Source: Nemertoderma westbladi
Taxonomy: Eukaryota; Xenacoelomorpha; Nemertodermatida; Nemertodermatidae
Direction: 5' to 3'
Length of the DNA stretch: 64,000 nt
Assembly: GCA_032718475.1 (NCBI GenBank)
Contig: JAUCBJ010001794.1
Span: 1 to 64,000, forward strand
Shown here: positions 48,807 through 60,912 of the stretch, in pieces
Layout: every line of letters begins with the position of its first letter
How positions within the stretch are numbered: the first letter of the stretch is position 1
Made by a program: the position numbers and the translations under genes
Notes under the pieces: generated by a model
Told to the model about the DNA's origin: nothing
Databases searched by the model: none
The model's input: only the letters and a program-made list of their open reading frames with translations

Positions 48807-50671
48807 AGACGGCGTCAAGACGCCGTTAAGCAAGTCGGAAGTCATCAATCAAATGTAAATTCCATCAACAATGTTTGCCTATGGTCTGAAGGAAAGTGTT
48901 ATTTACCTATGGTCAGAGAGAGACATTCCACTCTGTAACTTGGCAATTACTCAAATCCATTCACCTGAATGGCACAGTAGAGTAAACTAAAGTAAATTCC
49001 CTCAACAATGTTTGCCTATGTTCTGAAGGGAAGCCAATAAATGCCATTCACCTATAAAGCATTGTTAATGCCTCAGTGTATAACCTGATACAGATATTAA
49101 GCATTGATTTTTATTTTTCAAACTATAATATTAGCCTATGGAGAATCATATTATGTGGCTGATTAAACATACATTTTTATAAACATACAGTCTCCACAGT
49201 ATTAATGTTGGCATTAATGTAGCCAACACACTGTGTAACAGTCTTCCAGCTTACATTAGCAGAGTTAGTAACCAGAGAATAATATTAGCCGCTAATTATC
49301 ATTCACCTTTCAAAACATTTTGAATGTTAGTGTTAGCCTTACAAATTATCAGTATGAGGCTGAGTAAACATTCCGCCTTAACCACAGTGTGTAACCTGAT
49401 ACCTGATGCAGTCATTTATATATTTCAAACTATAATGTTAGTCTTAGCCTTACAGAGTATCAGTATATGGCTGTGTAAACATTCCGCCTTATAAGCATAC
49501 AGCCTCCACATTATTAATGTTGGCATTAATGTAGCCAATACACTGTGTACCTAACAGTCATTCTGCAGGGGGAAGAGTTATTCAGCTGAGGTGGTAATAG
49601 ATCGCAAACTAAACCAAGGAGTTGGCAGCCTCATCGATTTATACTAAGCCTGTGTAGAACCACAAATGCAGTGATTTTTATATTTATTTCAAACTATAAT
49701 GTTAGTCTTAGCCTTACAGCCTGATACCTGATGCAGTGATTTATATATTTCAAACTATAATGTTAGTCTTAGCCTTACAGAGTATCAGTATATGGCTGTG
49801 TAAACATTCCGCCTTATAAGCATACAGCCTCCACAGTATTAATGTTGGCATTAATGTAGCCAATACACTGTGTACCTAACAGTCATTCTGCAGGGGGAAG
49901 AGTTATTCAGCTGAGGCGGTAATAGATCGCAAACTAAACCAAGGAGTTGGCAGCCTCATCGATTTATACTAAGCCTGTGTAGAACCACAAACGCAGTGAT
50001 TTTTATATTTCAAACTATAATGTTAGTCTTAGCCTTACAGAGTATCAGTATAAGGCTGAGTAAACATTCCACCTTATAAGCATACAGCCTCCACAGTATT
50101 AATGTTGGCATTAATGTAGCCGATACACTGTATACCTAATAGTCATTCAGCAGGGGGAAGAGTTATTCAGCTGAGGCGGTAATAGATTGCAAACTAAACC
50201 AACCAGTTGGCAGCCTCATCGATTTATACTAAGCCTGTGTAGAAAGAACCACAAACTAAATCAACCAGTTAATATTTGCTTTGACAGAGAGTGCAGGGCC
50301 TAAACAAACAGTATGGGTGTACTAAGTACAATAATATTTGCAACCTCATCGATTTATACTAAGCCTTGTGTAGAAATGCATTACATAAGCAATTTTTCAT
50401 CAGGACACCAGCTGTCATGGGTGTTATTTTACCATTGCACCTATGGCGTTTTTTCGTTTATCTCTATTTTTCGAGCCCAGAGGCTATGGACGGAGTAGCC
50501 GATCATGCCAGGGACCTTAGAATCGCGGTATCTAGATGCTGTGAAAATTTCATCAAAATCGTTAGAGTAGTTTTGGCTGTAGATCAGCCAGCCAGTCAGT
50601 CAGCCAGCCAGCCAGTCAGCCAGCCAGTCAGTCAGCCAACAATTCTTACAGTAATCAAGTCTAACGACTTG
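48807..50671 (+). repeat. Array unit E17, alpha, expanded interior, core 2, end-b
   Basis: At 1,865 bp the longest uninterrupted alpha unit. Extra sub-repeats of the GCAGTGATTTATATATTTC type begin near 49408, 49670, 49733 and 49995; one is partial (49670-49725). It contains the empty site of the SINE-like insertion at 49256-49280. End-b is at 50656-50671. Confidence 0.83.
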
Positions 50672-50822
50672 CTAATTAAATAAAAATTATTCTAGAAAAA
50701 TTTACCTCAAAAAGTATGAAGTATTGGCATTGGTGACGCGAAACTAGGCTAGTGAGATTCAGGATATTGCGTTTAATATAAAAATCGAAAACGCTATCGA
50801 ATTCTGTAAAGGCATTAACTAG
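50672..50822 (+). repeat. C-cargo fragment between E17 and E19
   Basis: From CTAATTAAATAAAAATTATTC to TCTGTAAAGGCATT, then AACTAG and a beta start. It has no core. The left junction is the same as in E12/E13, so it derives from that arrangement and lost its right part. Confidence 0.8.
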
Positions 50823-52404
50823 TGACGGGCCTAGCGGCCCGATAAGGAACCGACTTTTTATTTCAAATAAAAGAGACAACGAGCTCGGCTCGGTCTTGCA
50901 CGATTGGGCACGATTAAGTTCGACTTGGCTTGATCGGCTCAGTTTGGCTCGATTAGGCTCGGCTCAGCTCGGCTCGGCTCGGCTCGGCTCGGCTCGGACT
51001 CGACTCGGCTCGGCTCGGCTCGGCTCGGCTCGGCTCGGCTCGGCTCGGCTCGGCTCGGCTCGGCTCGGCTCGGCTCAGCTCGGCTCGGCTCGGCTCGGCT
51101 CGGCTCGGCTCGGCTCGGCTCGGCTCGGCTCGGCTCGGCTCGGCTCGGCTCGGCTCGGCTCGGCTCGGCTCGGCTCGGCTCGGCTCGGCCTGGCTCGGCT
51201 CGGCTCGGCTCGGCTCGGCTCGGCTCGGCTCGGCTCGGCTCGGCTCGGCTCGGCTCGGCTCGGCTCGGCTCGGCTCGGCTCGGCTCGGCTCGGCTCGGCT
51301 CGGCTCGGCCTGGCTCGGCTCGGCTCGGCTCGGCTCGGCTCGGCTCGGCTCGGCTTGGCCTGGCTCGGCTCGGCTAGGCTCGGCTCGGCACAGCTCGGCT
51401 CGGCTCGGCTTGGCTCGGTCTGAGTCGACTCCCCGTGCTGCTCGAAGGGCGCAAATACATATATCGAAGGGTCAAAGCAAAACTCACGTGCTGCTCGAAG
51501 GGACAAAGTCAAACATTGTGTCTATTATTTGATCATCTCACGTGCTGCTAGAAGGGCGCAACTACATATAACGAAACAAGCCCCTGTCTTGTATTTTAAT
51601 TATATCAGAAATCGTTGCCTTCAGTACAAATATCTAAAAATTCATTCACCTGAAGTATGGGTAACATTATAAATTCGTTTTTCGCACAGTAGAGTTAACT
51701 AAGCAAATACCCTCCAGGTTGACTGAATGGTTTTATTAATGTTTGCCATGCATAATGTACTATATTTGGGTCCCATGACCCACCCCATTGAACAGCTTTG
51801 CTTACATCTGATAGAGAGTAATCCCAAATTAACTTCTCTCTACGAAAATTATTTTAATTAAATACATACAACATAGCAGTCAACTCTGCTATCAACAGTA
51901 CACAATAACTAAAATGGCATTCAGCTTACCAGCTATTCGCATTAAGCTAATAGATATTCGATTTCATTGGATTCAGTGAGTGTGTGAGGGCTATTGGGAG
52001 AGCAATCAGCTTATGATGTAATACATTAGAATCCCACAGCTTTTGTTTGCTTACTGTCTGAGTTGTAGAGTGAGGATAATACTTGGCAGAGAAAGCATTT
52101 CCTTGTTAGGTGGCCATTCCTATTGTAATATCATTACTAGGCTATCTCTATTCATTTTTCATGAGTGCCAGCTGGTGTTTTTATCATTGCGCCTATGGCG
52201 TTTTTTCGTTTATGTCTATTTTTCGAGCCCACGGCTCATGGACGAAATAGCGGAACATACAAGGGACCTTAGAATCGCCGTATCTAGCCGCCGTGAAAAT
52301 TTCATCAAAATCGTTAGAGTAGTTTTGGCTGTAGATCAGTCAGCCAGCCAGCCAGCCAGTCTCGAGCAATTCTTACAGTAATGAACCTCTCGGTTCCTAA
52401 CTAG
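50823..52404 (+). repeat. Array unit E19, beta-D with homogeneous pentamer, core 1, end-a
   Basis: Start hairpin near 50826-50841. Pure GGCTC satellite (50950-51430), two or three E-box repeats (51433-51570), then the unclassified segment as in E6, without the 12-bp-flanked insertion. Core 1 has CCGTATCTAGCCGCCGTG. End-a is at 52383-52396. Confidence 0.85.
50950..51430 (+). repeat. Near-pure (GGCTC)n pentanucleotide satellite
   Basis: About 480 bp of GGCTC with few variants: GGCTCAGCTC at 50961 and 51071, and GGCCTGGCTC near 51186, 51306 and 51356. Every pentamer junction makes a CpG. Open frames on both strands (LGSAR and EPSRA repeats) result from the period only. Confidence 0.95.
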
Positions 52405-53881
52405 AGACGGCGTCAAGACGCCGTTAAGCAAGTCGGAAGTCGTCAATCAAAGGTAAGTTCCCTCAACAATGTTTACCTTTGTTCAGAAGGGAAGTGTTAT
52501 TTATCTATGGTCAGAGAGAGATCCCACTCTGTAATTTGGCAATTGCTCAAATCCATTCAGCTGAATGACTCAGTAGAGTAAACTAAAGTAAATTCCCTCA
52601 GCCTCAACAATGTTTGCCTATGGTGTGAAGGGAATCTGACAGAGAATAATCTTAGCCACTAAATGTCATTCACCTAACAAAACATTTTGAATGCCACAGT
52701 GATTAACCCAATACAGATAATAAGCAGTTATTTTTATATTTCAAACTATAATGTTAGTGTAAGCCTTACAGAGTATCAGTATGAGGCTGAGTAAACATTC
52801 CGCCTTATAAGCATACAGCCTCCACAGTATTAATGTTGGCCAAAAGATTTAAAAATAAAATACAGTGCAATAGTACTCTGTAACCTACAGTCATTCAGCT
52901 TGCACTAAATATCAATCACCTATAAAACATTTAAACATTTTGAATGCCACAGTGTGTAACCTGATACAGATAATAAGCAGTGATTTTTATGTTTTAAACT
53001 ATAACGTTAGTGTTAGCCTTACAGTGTATCAGTATGAAGCTGAGTAAACATTCGCCTTACAAGCATACAACCTCCAAAGTATTAATGTTGGACGAAAGAT
53101 TTAAAAATAAAATACAGTGCAGTAGTACTCTGTAACTAACAGTCATTCAGCTTGCACTAAATGTCAATCACCTATAAAACATTTTGAATGTCACAGTGAT
53201 TATTAACCCAATACAGATAATAAGAAGTGATTTTTATATTTCAAACTATAATGTTAGTCTTAGCCTTACAGAGTATCAGTATAAGGCTGAGTAAACATTC
53301 CACCTTATAAGCATACAGCCTCCACAGTATTAATGTTGGCATAATGTAGCCGATACACTGTATACCTAATAGTCATTCAGCAGGGGAAAGAGTTATTCAG
53401 CTGAGGCGGTAATAGATTGCAAACTAAACCAACCAGTTGGCAGCCTCATCGATTTATACTAAGCCTGTGTAGAACCACAAACTAAATCAACCAGTTAATA
53501 TTTGCTTTGACAGAGAGTGCAGGGCCTAAACAAACAGTATGGGTGTACTGAGTACAATAATCTTGGCAACCTCATCGATTTATACTAAGCCTTGTGTAGA
53601 AATCCATTACATAAGCCATTTTTCAGCAGGACACCAGCTGTCATTGGTGTTATTTTACCATTGCGCCTATGGCGTTTTTTCGTTTATGTCTATTTTTCGA
53701 GCCCAGAGGCTATGGACGGAGTAGCCGATCATGCCAGGGACCTTAGAATCGCGGTATCTAGATGCTGTGAAAATTTCATCAAAATCGTTAGAGCAGTTTT
53801 GGCTGTAGATCAGTCAGTCAGCCAGTCAGTCAGCCAGTCAATCAGCAAACAATTCTTACAGTAATCAAGTCTAACGACTTG
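52405..53881 (+). repeat. Array unit E20, alpha, core 2, end-b
   Basis: Matches E1, E7 and E24 base for base over nearly its whole length. End-b at 53866-53881 is followed by CTAATAAAATACTGC, so the final CTAACTAG is replaced by a join into C cargo. Confidence 0.9.
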
Positions 53882-54897
53882 CTAATAAAATACTGCAACT
53901 TTTTTGAAATTTGTAAAATTATAGAACTAGAAAAAATTAAATTTTGAACGGCGCTGTTTGGGGTTTCGAAACATGGATAGGCTGAAAGAGGACATCGAAT
54001 TAAGTTGAAAAATAAAAACCCCATCAAATTTGGACAAAGCGTTCCGGAGATATAGCGGATCGAAAAAAATTGACCCCCCCCCCCCCCCCCCCCCCAGTCG
54101 CCAAAAATTTACAGTAATTTCAAATTTTGCAAAAAAAATTTTTTGCGTTATTTTTGATGGCGAATCGATTGGCAGTACTGGCTACGAAAAAATTTTTTTG
54201 AAATTTTTGGTCAGAAAAAAACATGGAAAAAGTATCTTTTTAAAAAGATTTGATGTCTTTGCCTATGGTCAGAGAATGATCCAAATCTGTAACTTGGCAA
54301 TCGCTCAAATCCATTCAGCTGAATAGCACAGTAGAGTAAACTAAAGTAAATTCCCTATACAATGTTCTGAAGGGGAGACTGACAGAGAGTAATCCAACAA
54401 TAAAACATTTTGCAATAATGTTGGCATTAATGTAGCCACCAACCAGTTAATATTTGTTTTGACAGAGAGTGGTAGGGCCTAAACAAACAGTATGGGTGTA
54501 CTAAATATAATAATCTTGGCAACCTCATCGATTTATTACTAAGCCTTGTGTAGAAAAGCATTACATAAGCCATTTTTCATCAGGACACCAGCTGTCATGG
54601 GTGTTATTTTACCATTGCGCCTATGGCGTTTTTTTCGTTTATCTCTATTTTTCGAGCCCAGAGGCTATGGACGGAGTAGCCGATCATGCCAGGGACCTTA
54701 GAATCGTGGTATCTAGATGCTGTGAAAATTTCATCAAAATCGTTAGTGGCTAGGCTAGGCTAGTGAGATTTTATCAAAATCGTTAGAGTAGTTTTGGCTG
54801 TAGGTCAGTCAGTCAGTCAGTCAGTCAATCAATCAATCAGTCAGCCAGCCAGCCACGAGCAATTCTTACAGTAATGAACCTCTCGGTTCCTAACTAG
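53882..54897 (+). repeat. Array unit E21, C cargo 5'-truncated, core 2 with internal duplication, end-a
   Basis: 22-C run at about 54074-54095. In the core, ATCAAAATCGTTAG is followed by TGGCTAGGCTAGGCTAGTGAGATTTT and then ATCAAAATCGTTAGAG again (54738-54790), a local duplication with filler resembling ACTAGGCTAGTGAGATT of the C cargo. End-a is at 54876-54889. Confidence 0.82.
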
Positions 54898-56115
54898 TGA
54901 CGACGTCAAGACGCCGTTAAGCAAGTTGGAAGTCATCAATCAAATGTAAATTCCATCAACAATGTTTGGCTATGGTCTGAAGGAAAGTGTTATTTACCTA
55001 TGGTCAGAGAGAGAGATTCCACTCTGTAACTTGGCAATTACTCAATTCCATTCACCTGAATGGCACAGTAGAGTAAACTAAAGTAAATTCCCTCAACAAT
55101 GTTTGCCTTTGTTCTGAAGGGAAGCCAGTAAATGCCATTCACCTATAAAACATTGTTAATGCCTCAGTGTATAACCTGATACAGATATTAAGCATTAATT
55201 TTTATTCTTCAAACTATAATATTAGCCTATGGAGAATCATATTATGTGGCTGATTAAACATACATTTTTATAAACATACAGTCTCCACAGTATCAATGTT
55301 GGCATTAATGTAGCCAATACACTGTGTACCTAACAGTCATTCTGCAGGGGGAAGGGTTATTCAGCTGAGGCAGTAATAGATCGCAAACTAAACCAAGGAG
55401 TTGGCAGCCTCATCGATTTATACTAAGCCTGTGTAGAACCATAAACGCAGTGATTTTTATATTTCAAACTATAATGTTAGTCTTAGCCTTACAGAGTATC
55501 AGTATATGGCTGAGTAAACATTCCACCTTATAAGAATACAGCCTCCACAGTATTAATGTTGGCATTAATGTAGCCAATACACTGTACCTAACAGTCATTC
55601 AGCAGGGGGATGAGTTATTCAGCTGAGGCGGTAATAGATTGCAAACTAAACCAACGAGGTGGCAGCCTCATCGATTTATATTAAGCCTGTGTAGAACCAC
55701 AAACTAAATCAACCAGTTAATGTTTGCTTTTACAGAGAGTGCAGGGCCTAAACAAACAGTATGGTTGTACTAAGTACAATACTCTTGGCAACCTCATCGA
55801 TTTATACTAAGCCTTGTGTAGAAATGCATTACATAAGACATTTTTCATCAGGACACCAGCTGTCATGGGTGTTATTTTACCATTGCGCCTATGGCGTTTT
55901 TTCGTTTATCTCTATTTTTCGAGCCCAGAGGCTATGGACGGAGTAGCCGATCATGCCAGGGACCTTAGAATCGCGGTATCTAGATGCTGTGAAAATTTCA
56001 TCAAAATCGTTAGAGCAGTTTTGGCTGAAGATCAGTCAGTCAGCCAGCCGGCCAGTCAGCCAGCCAGTCAGTCAACAATTCTTACAGTAATCAAGTCTAA
56101 CGACTTGCTAACTAG
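54898..56115 (+). repeat. Array unit E22, alpha, core 2, end-b
   Basis: The start hairpin has one mismatch (ACGACGTC-AA-GACGCCGT). The interior matches E16. GTAGATCAG reads GAAGATCAG before the tetranucleotide tract, which contains one CCGGCC variant. End-b is at 56092-56107. Confidence 0.85.
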
Positions 56116-57615
56116 TGACGGGCCTAGCGGCCCGATAAGGAACCGACTTTTTATTTTAAATAAGAGACAACGAGAATTAGTATAGAACTAATAATTATAT
56201 AAAAATACAATCATATTATATACAATAATTATTAATAAATTCGATCTATTATTAGTTGCTCAATTCTAGAACAAAATCGACCTGCAACTAGTGAAGACCT
56301 CGTTTTGGAATTTCGAAACCACGCTGGTGCGATGCGCGATATCGTGTTTAGTTAATAAATTGAAAACTCCATCAATTCATGTGCAACCAGTAATAAGAAA
56401 TCGCGATAAATGTAATTTAATAAAAATTATTCTAGAAAAATTTTCCTCAAAAAGTATGAAGTCTTGGCGTTGGTGACGCGAAACTAGGCTAGTGAGATTC
56501 AGGATATTGCGTTTAATATAAAAATCGAAAACGCTATCGAATTCCGTAAAGGCGTTAATAAAATACTGCAACTTTTTTGAAATTTGTAAAATTCTAGAAC
56601 TAGAAAAAATTAAATTTTGAACGGCGCTGTTTGGGGTTTGGAAACATGGATAGGCTGAAAGAGGACATCGAATTAAGTTGAAAAATGAAAACCCCATCGA
56701 ATTTGGACAAAGCGTTTCCGGAGTTATAGCGGATCGAAAAAAATTGACCCCCCCCCCCCCCCCCCAGTCGCCAAAAATTTACAGTAATTTAAAATTTTGC
56801 AAAAAAAATTTTTTGCGTTATTTTTGATGGCGAATCGATTGGCAGTACTGGCTACGAAAAATTTTTTTTTTAAATTTTTGGTCAGAAAAAAAAACATGGA
56901 AAAAGTATATTTTTAAAAAGATTTGATGTCTTTGCCTATGGTCAGAGAATGATCCAACTCTGTAACTTGGCAATCGCTCAAATCCATTCAGCTGAATGGC
57001 ACAGTAGAGTAAACTAAAGTAAAATCCCTATACAATGTTCCGAAGGGGAGACTGACAGAGAGTAATCCAACAATAAAACATTTTGCAATAATGTTGGCAT
57101 TAATGTAGCCAACTCACTGTGTACGTAACAGTCATTCAGCTTACATTAGCAGAGTGAGATATTCCCATAGATTGCATTAGGAAGAGTAATTCAGCTGAGG
57201 CGATATTAGATTTCAAACTAAACCAACCAGTTAATATTTGCTTTGACAGAGTGTCCTAGGGCCTAAACAAACAGTATGGGTGTACTAAGTACAATAATCT
57301 TGGCAACCTCATCGATTTATACTAAGCCTTGTGTAGAAATCCATTACATAAGCCATTTTTCATCATGACACCAGCTGTTATTGGTGTTATTTTACCATTG
57401 CGCCTATGGCGTTTTTTCGTTTATGTCTATTTTTCGAGCCCAGAGGCTATGGACGGAGTAGCCGATCATGCCAGGGACCTTAGAATCGCGGTATCTAGAT
57501 GCTGTGAAAATTTCATCAAAATCGTTAGAGCAGTTTTGGCTGTAGATCAGTCAGTCAGCCAGTCAATCAGCAAACAATTCTTACAGTAATAATGAACCTC
57601 TCGGTTCCTAACTAG
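56116..57615 (+). repeat. Array unit E23, beta-C, core 2, end-a
   Basis: Cargo with an 18-C run near 56748. The core is subtype 2 although the end is a, so core subtype and end type can be separated by recombination. End-a is at 57594-57607, preceded by an extra AAT (CAGTAATAATGAACC). Confidence 0.85.
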
Positions 57616-59100
57616 AGACGGCGTCAAGACGCCGTTAAGCAAGTCGGAAGTCGTCAATCAAAGGTAAGTTCCCTCAACAATGTTTACCTTTGTTCAGAAG
57701 GGAAGTGTTATTTATCTATGGTCAGAGAGAGATCCCACTCTGTAATTTGGCAATTGCTCAAATCCATTCAGCTGAATGACTCAGTAGAGTAAACTAAAGT
57801 AAATTCCCTCAGCCTCAACAATGTTTGCCTATGGTGTGAAGGGAATCTGACAGAGAATAATCTTAGCCACTAAATGTCATTCACCTAACAAAACATTTTG
57901 AATGCCACAGTGATTAACCCAATACAGATAATAAGCAGTTATTTTTATATTTCAAACTATAATGTTAGTGTAAGCCTTACAGAGTATCAGTATGAGGCTG
58001 AGTAAACATTCCGCCTTATAAGCATACAGCCTCCACAGTATTAATGTTGGCCAAAAGATTTAAAAATAAAATACAGTGCAATAGTACTCTGTAACCTACA
58101 GTCATTCAGCTTGCACTAAATATCAATCACCTATAAAACATTTAAACATTTTGAATGCCACAGTGTGTAACCTGATACAGATAATAAGCAGTGATTTTTA
58201 TGTTTTAAACTATAACGTTAGTGTTAGCCTTACAGTGTATCAGTATGAAGCTGAGTAAACATTCGCCTTACAAGCATACAACCTCCAAAGTATTAATGTT
58301 GGACGAAAGATTTAAAAATAAAATACAGTGCAGTAGTACTCTGTAACTAACAGTCATTCAGCTTGCACTAAATGTCAATCACCTATAAAACATTTTGAAT
58401 GTCACAGTGATTATTAACCCAATACAGATAATAAGAAGTGATTTTTATATTTCAAACTATAATGTTAGTCTTAGCCTTACAGAGTATCAGTATAAGGCTG
58501 AGTAAACATTCCACCTTATAAGCATACAGCCTCCACAGTATTAATGTTGGCATAATGTAGCCGATACACTGTATACCTAATAGTCATTCAGCAGGGGAAA
58601 GAGTTATTCAGCTGAGGCGGTAATAGATTGCAAACTAAACCAACCAGTTGGCAGCCTCATCGATTTATACTAAGCCTGTGTAGAACCACAAACTAAATCA
58701 ACCAGTTAATATTTGCTTTGACAGAGAGTGCAGGGCCTAAACAAACAGTATGGGTGTACTGAGTACAATAATCTTGGCAACCTCATCGATTTATACTAAG
58801 CCTTGTGTAGAAATCCATTACATAAGCCATTTTTCAGCAGGACACCAGCTGTCATTGGTGTTATTTTACCATTGCGCTTATGGCGTTTTTTCGTTTATGT
58901 CTATTTTTCGAGCCCAGAGGCTATGGACGGAGTAGCCAATCATGCCAGGGACCTTAGAATCGCGGTATCTAGATGCTGTGAAAATTTCATCAAAATCGTT
59001 AGAGCAGTTTTGGCTGTAGATCAGTCAGTCAGCCAGTCAGTCAGCCAGTCAATCAGCAAACAATTCTTACAGTAATCAAGTCTAACGACTTGCTAACTAG
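57616..59100 (+). repeat. Array unit E24, alpha, core 2, end-b (1,485 bp)
   Basis: Fourth member of the near-identical 1,485-bp set. Rare differences are GCGCTTATGG for GCGCCTATGG (58876) and AGCCAATCATG for AGCCGATCATG. End-b is at 59077-59092, then CTAACTAG. Confidence 0.9.
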
Positions 59101-60601
59101 TGACGGGCCTAGCGGCCCGATAAGGAACCGACTTTTTATTTCAAATAAAAGAGACAACGAGAATTATTATAGAACTAATAATTATGTAAAAATACAATCT
59201 TATTTCATACAATAATTATTAATAAATTCGATCTATTATTAGTTACTCAATTCTAGAACAAAATCGACCTGCAACTAGTGAAGACCTCGTTTTGGAATTT
59301 CGAAACCACGCTGGTGCGATGCGCGATATCGTGTTTAGTTAATAAATTGAAAACTCCATCAATTCAAGTGCAACCAGTAATAAGAAATCGCGATAAATGT
59401 AATTAAATAAAAATTATTCTAGAAAAATTTTCCTCAAAAAGTATGAAGTCTTGGCGTTGGTGACGCGAAACTAGGCTAGTGAGATTCAGGATATTGCGTT
59501 TAATATAAAAATCGAAAACGCTATCGAATTCCGTAAAGGGGTTAATAAAATACTGCAACTTTTTTGAAATTTGTAAAATTCTAGAACTGGAAAAAATTAA
59601 TTTTTGAACGGCGCTGTTTGGGGTTTGGAAACATGGATAGGCTGAAAGAGGACATCAAATTAAGTTGAAAAATGAAAACCCCATCGAATTTGGACAAAGC
59701 GTTCCGGAGTTATAGCGGATCGAAAAAAATTGACCCCCCCCCAGTCGCCAAAAATTTACAGTAATTTAAAATTTTGCAAAAAAAATTTTTTGCGTTATTT
59801 TTGATGGCGAATCGATTGGCAGTACTAGCTACGAAAAATTTTTTTTTGAAATTTTTGGTCAGAAAAAAAAACATGGAAAAAGTATATTTTTAAAAACATT
59901 TGATGTCTTTGCCTATGGTCAGAGAATGATCCAACTCTGTAACTTGGCAATCGCTCAAATCCATTCAGCTGAATGGCACAGTAGAGTAAACTAAAGTAAG
60001 TTCCCTATACAATGTTCTGAAGGGGTGACTGACAGAGAGTAATCCAACAATAAAACATTTTGCAATAATGTTGGCATTAATGTAGCCAACTCACTGTGTA
60101 TGTAACAGTCATTCAGCTTACATTAGCAGAGTGAGATATTCCCATAGAATGCATTGGGAAGAGTAATTCAGCTGAGGCGATATTAGATTTCAAACTAAAC
60201 CAACCAGTTAATAATGTTTGCTTTGACAGAGAGTGGTGGCCTATACAAACAGTATGGGTGTACTGAGTATAATAATCTTGGCAACCTCATCGATTTATTA
60301 CTAAGCCTTCCGTAGAAATGCATTACATAAGCCATTTTTCATCACAACACCAGCTGTTATTGGTGATATTTTGCCATTGCGCCAATGGCGTTTTTTCGTT
60401 TATGTCTATTTTTCGAGCCCACGGCTCATGGACGAAATAGCGGAACATACCAGGGACCTTAGAATCGCGGTATCTAGCCGCTGTGAAAATTTCATCAAAA
60501 TCGTTAGAGCAGTTTTGGCTGTAGATCAGCCAGCCAGTCAGTCAGCCAGCCAGTCAGTCAACAATTCTTACAGTAATCAAGTCTAACGACTTGCTAACTA
60601 G
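59101..60601 (+). repeat. Array unit E25, beta-C, core 1, end-b (mismatched ends)
   Basis: 9-C run near 59734. The spacer has GAGAGTGGTGGCCTATACAAAC rather than GGGCCTAAACAAAC, also seen in E28. The core has GCGCCAATGGCG, keeping the CGCC/GGCG stem with a changed loop. End-b is at 60578-60593. Its neighbour E26 carries the reciprocal mismatch. Confidence 0.85.
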
Positions 60602-60912
60602 AGACGGCGTCAAGACGCCGTTAAGCAAGTCGGAAGTCATCAATCAAATGTAAATTCCATCAACAAGCTGTCATTGGTGTTATTTTACCATTGCGCCTAT
60701 GGCGTTTTTTCGTTTATGTCTATTTTTCGAGCCCACGGCTCATGGACGAAATAGCGGAACATACCAGGGACCTTAGAATCGCGGTATCTAGCCGCTGTGA
60801 AAATTTCATCAAAATCGTTAGAGTAGTTTTGGCTGTAGATCAGCCAGTCAGCAGCCAGCCAGTCAATCAGCCAACAATTCTTACAGTAATGAACCTCTCG
60901 GTTCCTAACTAG
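60602..60912 (+). repeat. Array unit E26, minimal alpha (311 bp), core 1, end-a
   Basis: Start hairpin and arm, 40 bp of leader ending ATTCCATCAACAA, then directly GCTGTCATTGG inside the core, tract and end-a at 60891-60904. The interior, spacer and the first 60 bp of the core are deleted. E29 and E30 have the same junction. Confidence 0.88.

Noticed and set aside
32599-51512. Long open frames in the GGCTC satellites (LGSAR and EPSRA repeats, up to 264 codons)
   Set aside because: A pentamer repeat lacking stop codons is open in all frames on both strands; the frames arise from periodicity.
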